Shown here: positions 1 to 7,502 of the stretch, in pieces | Position numbering within the stretch: position 1 is the first letter of the stretch | Layout: the number at the start of each line of letters is the position of its first letter | Origin: an uncultured Clostridia bacterium | GTDB lineage: Bacteria > Bacillota > Clostridia > Christensenellales > UBA1242 | Direction of reading: 5' to 3' | Assembly (NCBI GenBank): GCA_944381825.1 | Contig: CALWMK010000012.1 | Span: 1 to 43,149, forward strand | DNA: 43,149 bases | The notes under the pieces: generated by a model | The model's database searches: none | Told to the model about the DNA's origin: nothing | Seen by the model: the letters and a program-made list of their open reading frames with translations, nothing else | Translations under genes and position numbers: made by a program

Positions 1-14
1 AATATATAGGGTTT

Positions 15-85
15 CCACCTAAATTGTCGGTATTCTTTACCTGATAAGGTGGGGGTCGGTGGTTCGAGTCCACTCATTCCAACCA
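15..85 (+). repeat. tRNA-Ile-like 3' half, copy 1
   Basis: Positions 45-85 contain an anticodon-stem 3' strand (GGTGG), variable loop, a complete T arm (GGTGG/TTCGAGT/CCACT), an acceptor 3' strand and CCA. The T-arm and variable-loop sequence is characteristic of tRNA-Ile(GAU), and CTGATAA at 41-47 matches its anticodon loop. No acceptor 5' strand or D arm can be found within 77 nt upstream, so this is not an intact tRNA. CCACCT at 15-20 pairs with AGGTGG at 47-52, so the anticodon stem can close over a loop of about 26 nt. A complete parent gene may lie just outside the window. Confidence 0.7.
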
Positions 86-92
86 AAAATTT

Positions 93-117
93 AAGTGGAG
101 TGAATCCACTTTTTTTA
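93..117 (+). terminator. Terminator after tRNA-like copy 1
   Basis: AAGTGGA and TCCACTT form a 7-bp stem around a 5-nt loop, followed directly by a T run. It lies 7 nt after the CCA end, as expected for a tRNA transcription unit. Confidence 0.75.
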
Positions 118-124
118 ACGAAAG

Positions 125-240
125 CCCACCTTACATTGCGAAGCAATGGCTTTGCTAAGAAGCAAAGCATCAGGGTGTTCCTGCGCAGCGAACGAAGAGA
201 GCGATAAGGTTCTGCCAACGGCAGGTTCTTCTAAGGTGGG
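125..240 (+). repeat. Hairpin-rich insert closed by inverted repeat
   Basis: CCCACCTTA (125-133) and TAAGGTGGG (232-240) are perfect 9-bp inverted repeats. The right arm is the anticodon-stem strand of tRNA-like copy 2. Between them lie short hairpins: CATTGC-GAA-GCAATG, GCTTTGC...GCAAAGC, CAGG...CCTG, and CTGCC-AAC-GGCAG. The segment is visibly GC-richer than its surroundings and has no evident reading frame. It may be a small palindromic mobile repeat or a structured RNA; neither is proven. Confidence 0.6.
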
Positions 241-272
241 GGTCGGTGGTTCGAGTCCACTCATTCCTACCA
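232..272 (+). repeat. tRNA-Ile-like 3' half, copy 2
   Basis: These 41 nt match copy 1 (45-85) at 40 positions, differing only by one base before the terminal ACCA. The anticodon-stem 3' strand, variable loop, T arm, acceptor 3' strand and CCA are present, while the 5' half is replaced by the hairpin insert. This looks like a partial tandem duplication or the far end of an element inserted at a tRNA gene. Confidence 0.7.
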
Positions 273-318
273 CTAAAACCCCGATAAAATCATTGTTATA
301 GCTGAAAATGATATATAC

Positions 319-831
319 ATGTTAACCGCACCGTATATGAACGATAGTTGGAATTGGGTTGGCAGTTGTTTGTACAGATATAATTTTTCTACAAATCTTG
401 TAGAGAAAATTTCTCTTGAACAGATTGATGAAAGAGAAGAGGAAGAAAAGGTTGTGCTTGCTAGAAGTTTGACTTATTCAAAAGAAAGAGGACTATTTAT
501 AAATGTAATGCCATCCTTTGATTACTTTTGGTTTGAAGAACAAAATTTCGGATTTTGGAAAAATTATAATGGCGGAATTTATCGTTATAATGGTGAAAAT
601 TTTGAAAAAGTGTTTGAAAACCTTGATGGCATTTTTAATTCTGGAATATCATATGATGGCAAAATATATGCAGTAGATGCCTATGGGAATGTATTTGTTG
701 AAACAAATGAGGGATTTGAAATTTTGGTAAAAAATTTATTCATCATGCTAAAAAATGTAAGTTTTTCAAATAATAAAAATGTTATTTATTTAACTACTTT
801 TGGCGGAGGAACTTATAAGATAAATTTATAA
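319..831 (+). CDS. Hypothetical protein, probably 5'-truncated
   Basis: A 170-residue product with short repeated motifs of the type GGIYRYNGENFEKV and DGKIYAVDAYGNVFV, resembling beta-propeller blades. I do not recognise a family. No SD site precedes the ATG at 319, and the frame stays open back to a stop at 274-276, encoding propeller-like residues (DKIIVIAENDIY) before the ATG. The frame begins just after the end of tRNA-like copy 2, so it reads like the 3' end of a gene cut off by that element. It may be a non-expressed remnant. Confidence 0.45.
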   Translation: MLTAPYMNDSWNWVGSCLYRYNFSTNLVEKISLEQIDEREEEEKVVLARSLTYSKERGLFINVMPSFDYFWFEEQNFGFWKNYNGGIYRYNGENFEKVFENLDGIFNSGISYDGKIYAVDAYGNVFVETNEGFEILVKNLFIMLKNVSFSNNKNVIYLTTFGGGTYKINL

Positions 832-939
832 ATTTACTGAAATGCAATCAACATAATAATTTCGTTTAGGTTTTCATAACAAATCTAAATTATTTTTTGT
901 TAATACTGTAACATTTTTTTAATATTAATCATAAAATAA

Positions 940-991
940 TTGACAGTTGAATAGATATTCAACTATAATTACAGTTGAACGATTGTTCAAT
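940..991 (+). promoter_or_regulatory. cadC promoter with two operators
   Basis: TTGACA (940-945) and TATAAT (964-969) are 18 bp apart. GTTGAATA-GA-TATTCAAC (946-963) is a perfect palindrome filling the spacer, and TTGAAC-GATT-GTTCAA (975-990) is a second palindrome after the -10. Such imperfect 12-2-12-type sites are typical ArsR/SmtB-family operators, so autorepression by CadC, relieved by metal, is the natural reading. An SD site AAAGGAG (995-1001) follows. Confidence 0.85.
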
Positions 992-1008
992 TATAAAGGA
1001 GATGTTAT

Positions 1009-1371
1009 ATGGACTGCGATTGTGAAATAATACATCATGATGTTGTAAATAATGTCAGAAAAAGAATTTTAAATGAAAAAATTTTGCTTTTAATGGCAGA
1101 TTTTTATAAAGCATTATCTGATAGCACTCGAATGAAAATAATTGATGTTTTGTATGAAGGTGAGTTGTGTGTGTGTGATATTTCTTCTTTAATCAATATG
1201 ACAAAATCAGCCACATCTCATCAACTTAAATATCTTAAAGATATGAATTTGATTAAAAGCCGAAAGCAGGGAAAGGAAGTTTTTTATAGCTTGGCTGATA
1301 AGCATGTGATTCAAGTTTTTGAAATTAGCAAATTGCATATTTTGGAGGATAGAAATGAAAAAAACTGTTAA
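1009..1371 (+). CDS. cadC: ArsR/SmtB metal-sensing repressor (CadC-type)
   Basis: A 120-residue winged-helix repressor of the ArsR/SmtB family. ELCVCD at 52-57 supplies C54 and C56, and C3/C5 lie in the N-terminal arm, matching the alpha3N Cd/Pb site of CadC. D97, H99, H110 and E113 reproduce the spacing of the CadC alpha5 zinc site. The recognition helix is around SATSHQLKYLK (67-77). It starts 7 nt after AAAGGAG and overlaps the next gene by 17 bp. Metal binding should release it from the two palindromes upstream. Which metal it prefers cannot be decided from sequence. Confidence 0.92.
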   Translation: MDCDCEIIHHDVVNNVRKRILNEKILLLMADFYKALSDSTRMKIIDVLYEGELCVCDISSLINMTKSATSHQLKYLKDMNLIKSRKQGKEVFYSLADKHVIQVFEISKLHILEDRNEKNC

Positions 1372-3400
1372 AATTGAAGGCTTAGACTGCCCAAATTGTG
1401 CACGCACACTCCAAAATGAAATAAACAAAATTGACTGTGTTAACAAAGCAGAAATTAATTTTTTAAAATCTAAACTATCTTTTGAAAGTGAAGATATTGA
1501 AAAAGCGACAAAAGAAATTGTTGATTTAACAAAAAAGATTGAGCCTAATGCAATAATTTTAATAGATAAAAACAAAGAAAGAAAAAATGGGTTAATTTTA
1601 GATTTAATTTTTTTAATTATTGGGACAATCTTTGGACTTATTGCGCTCCTAGTTAATTTGCCAACATTTGCATTTTGGATGTTTTTTGTTGCCAGTGCAC
1701 TTTTTCTTGGTTATAAGACATATATAAAAGCTATTTTGCTTCTTTTCAAAGGTGTTATCAATGAAAATCTACTTATTACAATCTCAATTATCGGTGCAAC
1801 AGCACTAAAAGAACATATGGAAGCACTAATGGTAGTTTTTCTTTATACTTTAGGCAAAATTTTTGAAAAAATGGCGGTAGATAAATCCAGAAAGTCTATT
1901 GAAAACTTAACAAATTTACAACCAGAATATGCTGTTATATTGAATAATGGTGAAGAAACCAAAGTGAGTCCAAATGATGTGGAAATTGGAAGCATTATTG
2001 TTGTAAAACCTGGAGAAAGAGTGCCTATTGATGGGATAGTAATTGAGGGTAATGCCACACTCAATGTGCAGAGTTTAACGGGAGAAAGCATGCCTCTTTC
2101 TATTGTTGAAGATGAAAAAATTTTATCAGGTGCAATTGTTTTAGACGGGGTTCTTCGAATTAGAACAACAGAAGAATATAAAAACAGCACTGTAAGCAAA
2201 ATTATGAATCTTATTGAAAATGCCCAAGACAAAAAATCAAAAACAGAAACTTTTATTTCTAGAATAACTCATTGGTACACACTTGGAATTATTGTTATTG
2301 CCATAATTACTCTTGGAATTGGCTGGGCAATATCTAGAAATTTTGAAGCTTCAATATATCGAGCTTTAAAACTCTTGGTAATTTCCTGCCCTTGTGCTTT
2401 TGCAATCTCTGTTCCACTTTCCTATTTTTCAGGTCTTGGCAACGCATCAAAGAATGGAATTTTAATTAAAGGTTCAAACTATCTTGATGCATTGAGTAAA
2501 ATCAACACAATTGCATTTGATAAAACTGGTACACTTACAACTGGAGAATTTCAAGTTGAAAAGGTGGAAAGTTTAAGTGAAAATTATAGTGAGAAAGATA
2601 TTATATATTTGGCAAGTTTAGGTGAGCAATATTCTTTGCATCCTCTTGCAAAATCTATTGTTAAGGCAAATACAAAAGAGCTGGAGCAAATAAAAAATGT
2701 AAAAGAGGTCGCTGGTGAGGGTGTTTATTTTAAGTATAACGAGAGCGATTATTTTGTGGGAAGAAAAAACAAAAAGAATAACTTGGCAGTTGAAATTTAT
2801 GAAGACAATGTGTTAATCGGTAAAATTTATCTTAATGACACTATAAAATCATCTGCTTTTAAGGCATGTCAGCATCTTAAAAAAATGGGTGTTAAAATGC
2901 TTCTTATTTCTGGTGATAATAAATCAAAGGTCGAGGCGGTTGGAAAGGAAATTGGCATTGACGAATGCTATTTTGAACTTTTGCCACAAGACAAATTTAA
3001 TTTGCTTCAAAAATGTAAGAAAAGCAAAAAAAATTTTTTAGCATATGTAGGGGATGGAATAAACGATGCTCCGTCGCTTATGATTGCAGATGTTGGCATT
3101 AGTATGGGAATAAATGGAAGTCCAGCAAGCATTGAAGCAAGTGATGTGGTTTTGGGAGATGACAATATTGAAAAAATTCCACATGCAATCAAAATTTCAA
3201 AATTTACCAAAAAAATTGTTTGGGAAAATATAATTCTATCGGCTGTGGTTAAAGTTGCATTTCTTGTGTTAAGTTTGGTTGATGTCGCCAGCATGATGCT
3301 TGCTGTTTTTGCTGATGTTGGTGTTACACTTGTTGCTGTTTTAAATAGTTTAAGAGCTTTGTATTATAATCCTAAAAAAATAAATTTATATAAAAAATAA
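1355..3400 (+). CDS. cadA: Cd/Zn/Pb-exporting P1B-type ATPase
   Basis: Heavy-metal efflux ATPase of 681 residues. The start at 1355 is chosen over an upstream in-frame ATG because GGAGG (1344-1348) sits 6 nt before it and MKKTVKIEGLDCPNC begins a normal heavy-metal-associated domain (C12, C15). The CPC transport motif is at about 345-347, the phosphorylated aspartate lies in DKTGT at about 389, and GDGINDAPSL is the hinge motif. The C-terminal DVGVTLVAVLNSLR fits the Zn/Cd/Pb class rather than the copper class. It is co-transcribed with cadC. Confidence 0.93.
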   Translation: MKKTVKIEGLDCPNCARTLQNEINKIDCVNKAEINFLKSKLSFESEDIEKATKEIVDLTKKIEPNAIILIDKNKERKNGLILDLIFLIIGTIFGLIALLVNLPTFAFWMFFVASALFLGYKTYIKAILLLFKGVINENLLITISIIGATALKEHMEALMVVFLYTLGKIFEKMAVDKSRKSIENLTNLQPEYAVILNNGEETKVSPNDVEIGSIIVVKPGERVPIDGIVIEGNATLNVQSLTGESMPLSIVEDEKILSGAIVLDGVLRIRTTEEYKNSTVSKIMNLIENAQDKKSKTETFISRITHWYTLGIIVIAIITLGIGWAISRNFEASIYRALKLLVISCPCAFAISVPLSYFSGLGNASKNGILIKGSNYLDALSKINTIAFDKTGTLTTGEFQVEKVESLSENYSEKDIIYLASLGEQYSLHPLAKSIVKANTKELEQIKNVKEVAGEGVYFKYNESDYFVGRKNKKNNLAVEIYEDNVLIGKIYLNDTIKSSAFKACQHLKKMGVKMLLISGDNKSKVEAVGKEIGIDECYFELLPQDKFNLLQKCKKSKKNFLAYVGDGINDAPSLMIADVGISMGINGSPASIEASDVVLGDDNIEKIPHAIKISKFTKKIVWENIILSAVVKVAFLVLSLVDVASMMLAVFADVGVTLVAVLNSLRALYYNPKKINLYKK

Positions 3401-3430
3401 ATTTTTTAAATTATTAATTAATTTTTAAAT

Positions 3431-3457
3431 AAAAAGTTCGAAAATTTCGAGCTTTTT
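3431..3457 (+). terminator. cadCA terminator
   Basis: AAAAAGTTCGAAA and TTTCGAGCTTTTT form a nearly perfect stem ending in T residues, 30 nt after the cadA stop. Confidence 0.75.
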
Positions 3458-3552
3458 ATATTAATTTTCATGAAATTAATAAATTAAGCCAAATATTAAT
3501 TTTAAGTATAATATAAAATTGTATTTTTTTTTGTTTTGTAAAAAATAATAAT

Positions 3553-3879
3553 ATGTTTGAAAAAAAATTATTTAAATATTTTGTTGATGAATGCAATGAT
3601 GGCTATGGTGTTTTTGAAATTGAGGAAATTAAAAGCTATTTGCCAAAAAAATATTCCACTAATGACATAAAAAGGCTTCTGAGACATTATGAAATTGGTG
3701 GATATATTAGCATTAAATATAGCGATGACAAAACATATTGTCTCTCTCCACTTGCAAAGGCAAGAGCAATCGCGGAAGAGGGAAAAACATCGGCACTCTC
3801 ATTGACAGTTGTTTTAAATCTTATTTTTGCATTTTTGGGAGCATTTTTGGGTACACTTTTTTATTATATAATCTTTTAG
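3553..3879 (+). CDS. Small winged-helix-like membrane protein A
   Basis: A 108-residue protein of unknown family. Residues 1-75 look like a winged-helix fold (KSYLPKKYSTNDIKRLLRHYEIGGYISIKY, then a beta-wing-like YCLSPLAKARA), and residues 83-107 form one C-terminal membrane helix. There is no SD site; TATAAT lies 40 nt upstream at 3508-3513. It is followed closely by a protein of the same design and by uvrB. A DNA-binding or sensing role at the membrane is only inference. Confidence 0.7.
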   Translation: MFEKKLFKYFVDECNDGYGVFEIEEIKSYLPKKYSTNDIKRLLRHYEIGGYISIKYSDDKTYCLSPLAKARAIAEEGKTSALSLTVVLNLIFAFLGAFLGTLFYYIIF

Positions 3880-3885
3880 GAGAAG

Positions 3886-4251
3886 ATGTTGCTGGATAAA
3901 AAAGAAAAAATGGTTATGAAGTATCTTTGCAAGGTTTGCCCGCAAAAACAATCTTGCCTTATTTCTGCTGACGAAATTGCACATTTTCTTTGTAAAAAAT
4001 ATCTTATCTCCATTTCTGAATTAGATGACATAATGCTTTCGCTATACAAAGATAATTATATTGATTTTGTTGCTTCTAATAGCAAAAAAGGCTATTATTA
4101 TTGTATTAGGCTTAAAAGTCGCGGACAAACATTTTTAAATGATTTAAAAAAAGAAAAAAAGAATTTTGCTATAGCCATTATTAAAACGATTTGTTTGGCT
4201 GGAATATCATTCGCAATTGGTGTAATTTTAAAGGCAATTTTTGGAGGTTAA
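3886..4251 (+). CDS. Small winged-helix-like membrane protein B
   Basis: A 121-residue protein sharing its layout with the preceding gene: an N-terminal helical/winged-helix-like segment and a C-terminal membrane helix at about 99-118. It carries CKVCPQKQSC near the N-terminus, possibly a metal site. The SD AGGAGA starts at 3878, over the stop codon of gene A, and its own stop abuts the uvrB ATG with no gap, so the three are translationally coupled. It is probably a divergent paralogue of gene A. Confidence 0.75.
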   Translation: MLLDKKEKMVMKYLCKVCPQKQSCLISADEIAHFLCKKYLISISELDDIMLSLYKDNYIDFVASNSKKGYYYCIRLKSRGQTFLNDLKKEKKNFAIAIIKTICLAGISFAIGVILKAIFGG

Positions 4252-6213
4252 ATGCAAAAGAAATTTAAAATTGAAAGTAGTTTTGTGCCCTCTGGCGATC
4301 AGCCAGAGGCTATTTCTAAACTCGCAGAAGGAATTCAAGATGGATTAAAAGAGCAGGTTCTTTTGGGTGTAACTGGAAGCGGGAAAACTTTTACTATTGC
4401 CAACCTAATTGAAAAAGTTCAAAAGCCAACACTTGTTATTGCTCACAATAAAACACTTGCAGCTCAGCTTTGTAATGAGTTTAGAGAGTTTTTCCCTAAC
4501 AATAGGGTTGAATATTTTGTTTCTTATTATGACTATTATCAACCAGAAGCTTACATTGCCACAACAGATACTTATATAGAAAAAGACATGTCTGTTAATG
4601 ATGAAATTGATAAATTAAGAAATTCTGCAACAAGTTCTTTGCAGGAAAGAAACGATGTTATTGTTGTTGCATCTGTATCATGCATTTATGGTTTGGGCTC
4701 TCCAGAAGAATATTTAAAAATGCATATATCATTAAGGGTCGGAATGGAAATTGAGAGAGAGGAAGTAATGAAACGCCTTATTGAAATTCAGTATGAAAGA
4801 AATGAAATTGATTTCAGGCGTTCTACTTTTCGTGGGAAAGGTGATATATTGGATATTTTTCCAGCTAATTCTTCTGAAATTGCAATCAAAGTTGAGTTTT
4901 TTGGAGATGAAATTGAACAGATAAGTGAATTTGAGGCGGTTAGTGGAAAAATCATATCCCATCTTGAACATGTTGCAATTTTCCCTGCAACCCACTATGC
5001 AGTAGGAAATGAAAAACTTAAAAGCGCGCTATTACAAATTAGGCAAGATTGCGATGAAGTTAGCCAACTCTTTAAAGAAAATGGGAAGCTGATAGAGGCT
5101 CAGAGAATTACGGAAAGAGTTAATTATGATTTAGAAATGATGAGTGAATTGGGTTATTGTAATGGTATAGAAAACTATTCAAGATATTTTGATGGTAGAC
5201 AACCAGGAGAACCACCATTTACTTTGATGGATTATTTCCCAAAAGGATTTTTGACAATTATAGACGAAAGTCATATGACTTTGCCACAAATAAGAGCCAT
5301 GTATAATGGAGATAAGGCTAGAAAGACATCACTTGTAGAATATGGTTTTAGATTGCCTTCAGCCTTTGACAATAGGCCACTAACTTTTGAAGAATTTAAT
5401 TCAAGACTAAATCAGGTTGTATATATTTCAGCAACCCCAGCAAAATATGAAAAGGAGAGAGCGGGTCAAATTGTTCAGCAACTTATAAGACCTACTGGAC
5501 TTCTTGACCCAAAAATTGAAATTTATCCAATTGCAAATCAAGTTGATAAATTAATGGAGTTAATTGAAGGAGTTGTTGAACACAATTCTAGAATTTTGGT
5601 GACAACATTAACAAAGAAAATGGCAGAAAGTTTGACTGTCTATTTGTCAGAACGAGGATTTAAAGTTAAGTATATGCATTCAGATATTGACACTCTTGAA
5701 AGAATTGACATCATAAATGGTTTGAGAGCAGGAGAATTTGACATTCTTGTTGGAATCAATCTTTTAAGAGAGGGATTAGACCTGCCAGAAGTAGAGTTAG
5801 TTTGCATTCTAGATGCTGATAAAGAGGGATTTTTAAGAAGTGAAAGTGCCTTAATTCAAACCATAGGTAGAGCTGCGAGAAATGCAAATGGCAGGGTGGC
5901 AATGTTTGCAGATTCAATAACAGATTCCATGAAACGAGCAATAGATGAAACAAATAGAAGAAGAGAAATACAAGATAGATTTAATAAAGAGAACAATATC
6001 GTGCCTAAAACAATAATTAAACAAATTAAAAACACAATTGAAATTTCACATAAATCACATGACAATTTAAAAATAGAAGATATACCTCATGAAATTGAAA
6101 AATTAAAGGCGATGATGAATTTGGCTTCTGCTCAGTTAGATTTTGAAACAGCAATAGAACTTAGAAATCAAATCGCCAATCTTAAGAAAATATTATCAAA
6201 AACAAAAAAATAA
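4252..6213 (+). CDS. uvrB: UvrABC excision nuclease subunit B
   Basis: Damage-verification helicase of nucleotide excision repair, 653 residues, normal length. Walker A GVTGSGKT is at 39-46, the damage-probing beta-hairpin [10 protein letters not shown] at about 92-101, and the Walker B/DEAD-type motif DESH at 338-341. A C-terminal UVR coiled coil for UvrC contact ([19 protein letters not shown]) ends the protein. The SD GGAGG lies in the end of the upstream gene. uvrA follows 1.3 kb downstream but is separated by two minus-strand genes and has its own promoter. Confidence 0.97.
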   Translation: MQKKFKIESSFVPSGDQPEAISKLAEGIQDGLKEQVLLGVTGSGKTFTIANLIEKVQKPTLVIAHNKTLAAQLCNEFREFFPNNRVEYFVSYYDYYQPEAYIATTDTYIEKDMSVNDEIDKLRNSATSSLQERNDVIVVASVSCIYGLGSPEEYLKMHISLRVGMEIEREEVMKRLIEIQYERNEIDFRRSTFRGKGDILDIFPANSSEIAIKVEFFGDEIEQISEFEAVSGKIISHLEHVAIFPATHYAVGNEKLKSALLQIRQDCDEVSQLFKENGKLIEAQRITERVNYDLEMMSELGYCNGIENYSRYFDGRQPGEPPFTLMDYFPKGFLTIIDESHMTLPQIRAMYNGDKARKTSLVEYGFRLPSAFDNRPLTFEEFNSRLNQVVYISATPAKYEKERAGQIVQQLIRPTGLLDPKIEIYPIANQVDKLMELIEGVVEHNSRILVTTLTKKMAESLTVYLSERGFKVKYMHSDIDTLERIDIINGLRAGEFDILVGINLLREGLDLPEVELVCILDADKEGFLRSESALIQTIGRAARNANGRVAMFADSITDSMKRAIDETNRRREIQDRFNKENNIVPKTIIKQIKNTIEISHKSHDNLKIEDIPHEIEKLKAMMNLASAQLDFETAIELRNQIANLKKILSKTKK

Positions 6214-6277
6214 ATTAAATAATTGAAATATCAAATTTTAAAATATTCTTTATTATTAAAAACAAATATAACTTATT

Positions 6278-6598
6278 TCAAAATTTTTTGATTTGAATTA
6301 TAGTTTTTACTATTTTTTCAATATCATTAATATTTTCAAATGGAAGTTCTATGTTATAATTATTAAAAAAAACATTGTTTTGTTTGCAAATTTGTTTAAC
6401 TGTTTCTTCGTTACAATCTATAAGTTCACAAGTTTTTCCATAGTCAGTTAGCAACGGAATTTCAGAATTTTTTATAACAACAAAACATGTGTTTAATGTA
6501 TTTAAATTTTGATTAATCAAAATTTGAAACACATCTTTTGTTAATTGACGAATTTCATACCTACTTTGAATTTGTATAAGTGCTTGTTTAAAGTTCAT
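6278..6598 (-). CDS. Hypothetical protein, second gene of a two-gene unit
   Basis: A 106-residue soluble protein of unknown family. I place the start at the ATG at 6598, five nt after AAAGGAG, rather than a GTG at 6601. This ATG overlaps the TGA of the upstream gene (TGATG), which is classical translational coupling. The sequence has an alpha/beta look (TCFVVIKNSEIPLLTDYG) and ends in a lysine-rich helix. The tight pairing with the 262-residue gene suggests the products act together, but no function can be assigned. Confidence 0.65.
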   Translation of the reverse strand: MNFKQALIQIQSRYEIRQLTKDVFQILINQNLNTLNTCFVVIKNSEIPLLTDYGKTCELIDCNEETVKQICKQNNVFFNNYNIELPFENINDIEKIVKTIIQIKKF

Positions 6599-7386
6599 CA
6601 CATCTCCTTTGGATCGTTAAAATAACATATTTTAGAAAGGTCAAAAAGTGGTTTGTTATATGAAAAATGGTAATTTTCAATTATATTTTGGTTAATAGGC
6701 ATTTTAATATTGGAATTTTTACAAAAGTATAAAAAGGCATTTTTAAATATATTTTTGTCATCACTATTAAAATTTTTTATGTTTAAATTAACTTCTTTAG
6801 CGGGCGAATAATCTAAACAATCCCATGAAAGCACTTGATTTTCAAAAGAGTTTTTGTGAATGTGCGGGGTTTTTGCATAAATGATTTCGCTTTCTTCAGA
6901 CACAACTTTTTTCCCCTCAAAAAAACATGGATGAGGATTGCCTATAGAATCAAATCTTAAAAGATTAAACCACTCTTTTCCTCCAGCCAAAATGTCAAGT
7001 TTAAAAGTGAAATCAATATAATCGTTATATGTGCAGTTTTTTATTATTGAAAAAGAGAAAATTACTGGTTTATTTTTATATTTAGAATAAAGATAGATTC
7101 CTGTGATATTTTTACCTTTCTTATTAAAATTGTAAACATCATTATAAGGCTTTTTAGGCATTGTTATAAATAGATTAATTTGTCTATTTGAAAAAGGCAA
7201 AGGCATTTTCTGAGTAAATGATGATTCAAAAGTATTTTCATTTAATAAATCAAAATTAAAATTTTCAGGTATCCAAAATTCTGAAAAAAAATTTTCGCCA
7301 TATTTATTTTTTATATTTTCAAATAATTTTATTTTAATTTTATTGAAATTTTTTTCATTTTGCTGATATTGTTTTAGGCTCTTCAT
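6598..7386 (-). CDS. Hypothetical protein, first gene of a two-gene unit
   Basis: A 262-residue soluble protein of no family I recognise, rich in aromatic residues and Asn/Lys, without signal peptide or membrane segment. It has no SD site: TTGACA-N17-TATAAT on the minus strand ends 7 nt before the ATG, predicting a leaderless message. The gene is divergent from uvrA. A link to repair, phage defence or toxin-antitoxin action would be speculation. Confidence 0.65.
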   Translation of the reverse strand: MKSLKQYQQNEKNFNKIKIKLFENIKNKYGENFFSEFWIPENFNFDLLNENTFESSFTQKMPLPFSNRQINLFITMPKKPYNDVYNFNKKGKNITGIYLYSKYKNKPVIFSFSIIKNCTYNDYIDFTFKLDILAGGKEWFNLLRFDSIGNPHPCFFEGKKVVSEESEIIYAKTPHIHKNSFENQVLSWDCLDYSPAKEVNLNIKNFNSDDKNIFKNAFLYFCKNSNIKMPINQNIIENYHFSYNKPLFDLSKICYFNDPKEM

Positions 7387-7393
7387 ATTTATA

Positions 7394-7422
7394 ATTATAT
7401 TTATGTTAAATATATTGTCAAT
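7394..7422 (-). promoter_or_regulatory. Leaderless-type promoter of the two-gene unit
   Basis: On the minus strand TTGACA (7417-7422) and TATAAT (7394-7399) are separated by 17 bp. Only 7 nt lie between the -10 box and the ATG at 7386, so transcription should start at or next to the A of ATG. Confidence 0.75.
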
Positions 7423-7487
7423 ATGGTATATTGTTTAAATATAAAATAAAAAAAAATTAATAAGATTTTTTAAAAAGATTTTTTATG

Positions 7488-7496
7488 TGTTATAAT
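7488..7496 (+). promoter_or_regulatory. Extended -10 promoter of uvrA (leaderless)
   Basis: TGTTATAAT is a perfect extended -10 element. Six nt separate it from the ATG at 7503, and there is no SD site. No good -35 is seen, which is tolerated by extended -10 promoters. No SOS (LexA) box is obvious around it. Confidence 0.7.
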
Positions 7497-7502
7497 AATA
7501 GC

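Noticed and set aside
15-85. A complete tRNA-Ile gene ending at 85
   Set aside because: The 77 nt before the CCA have no acceptor strand pairing with CATTCCA and no D arm, and the anticodon stem only closes over a loop of about 26 nt.
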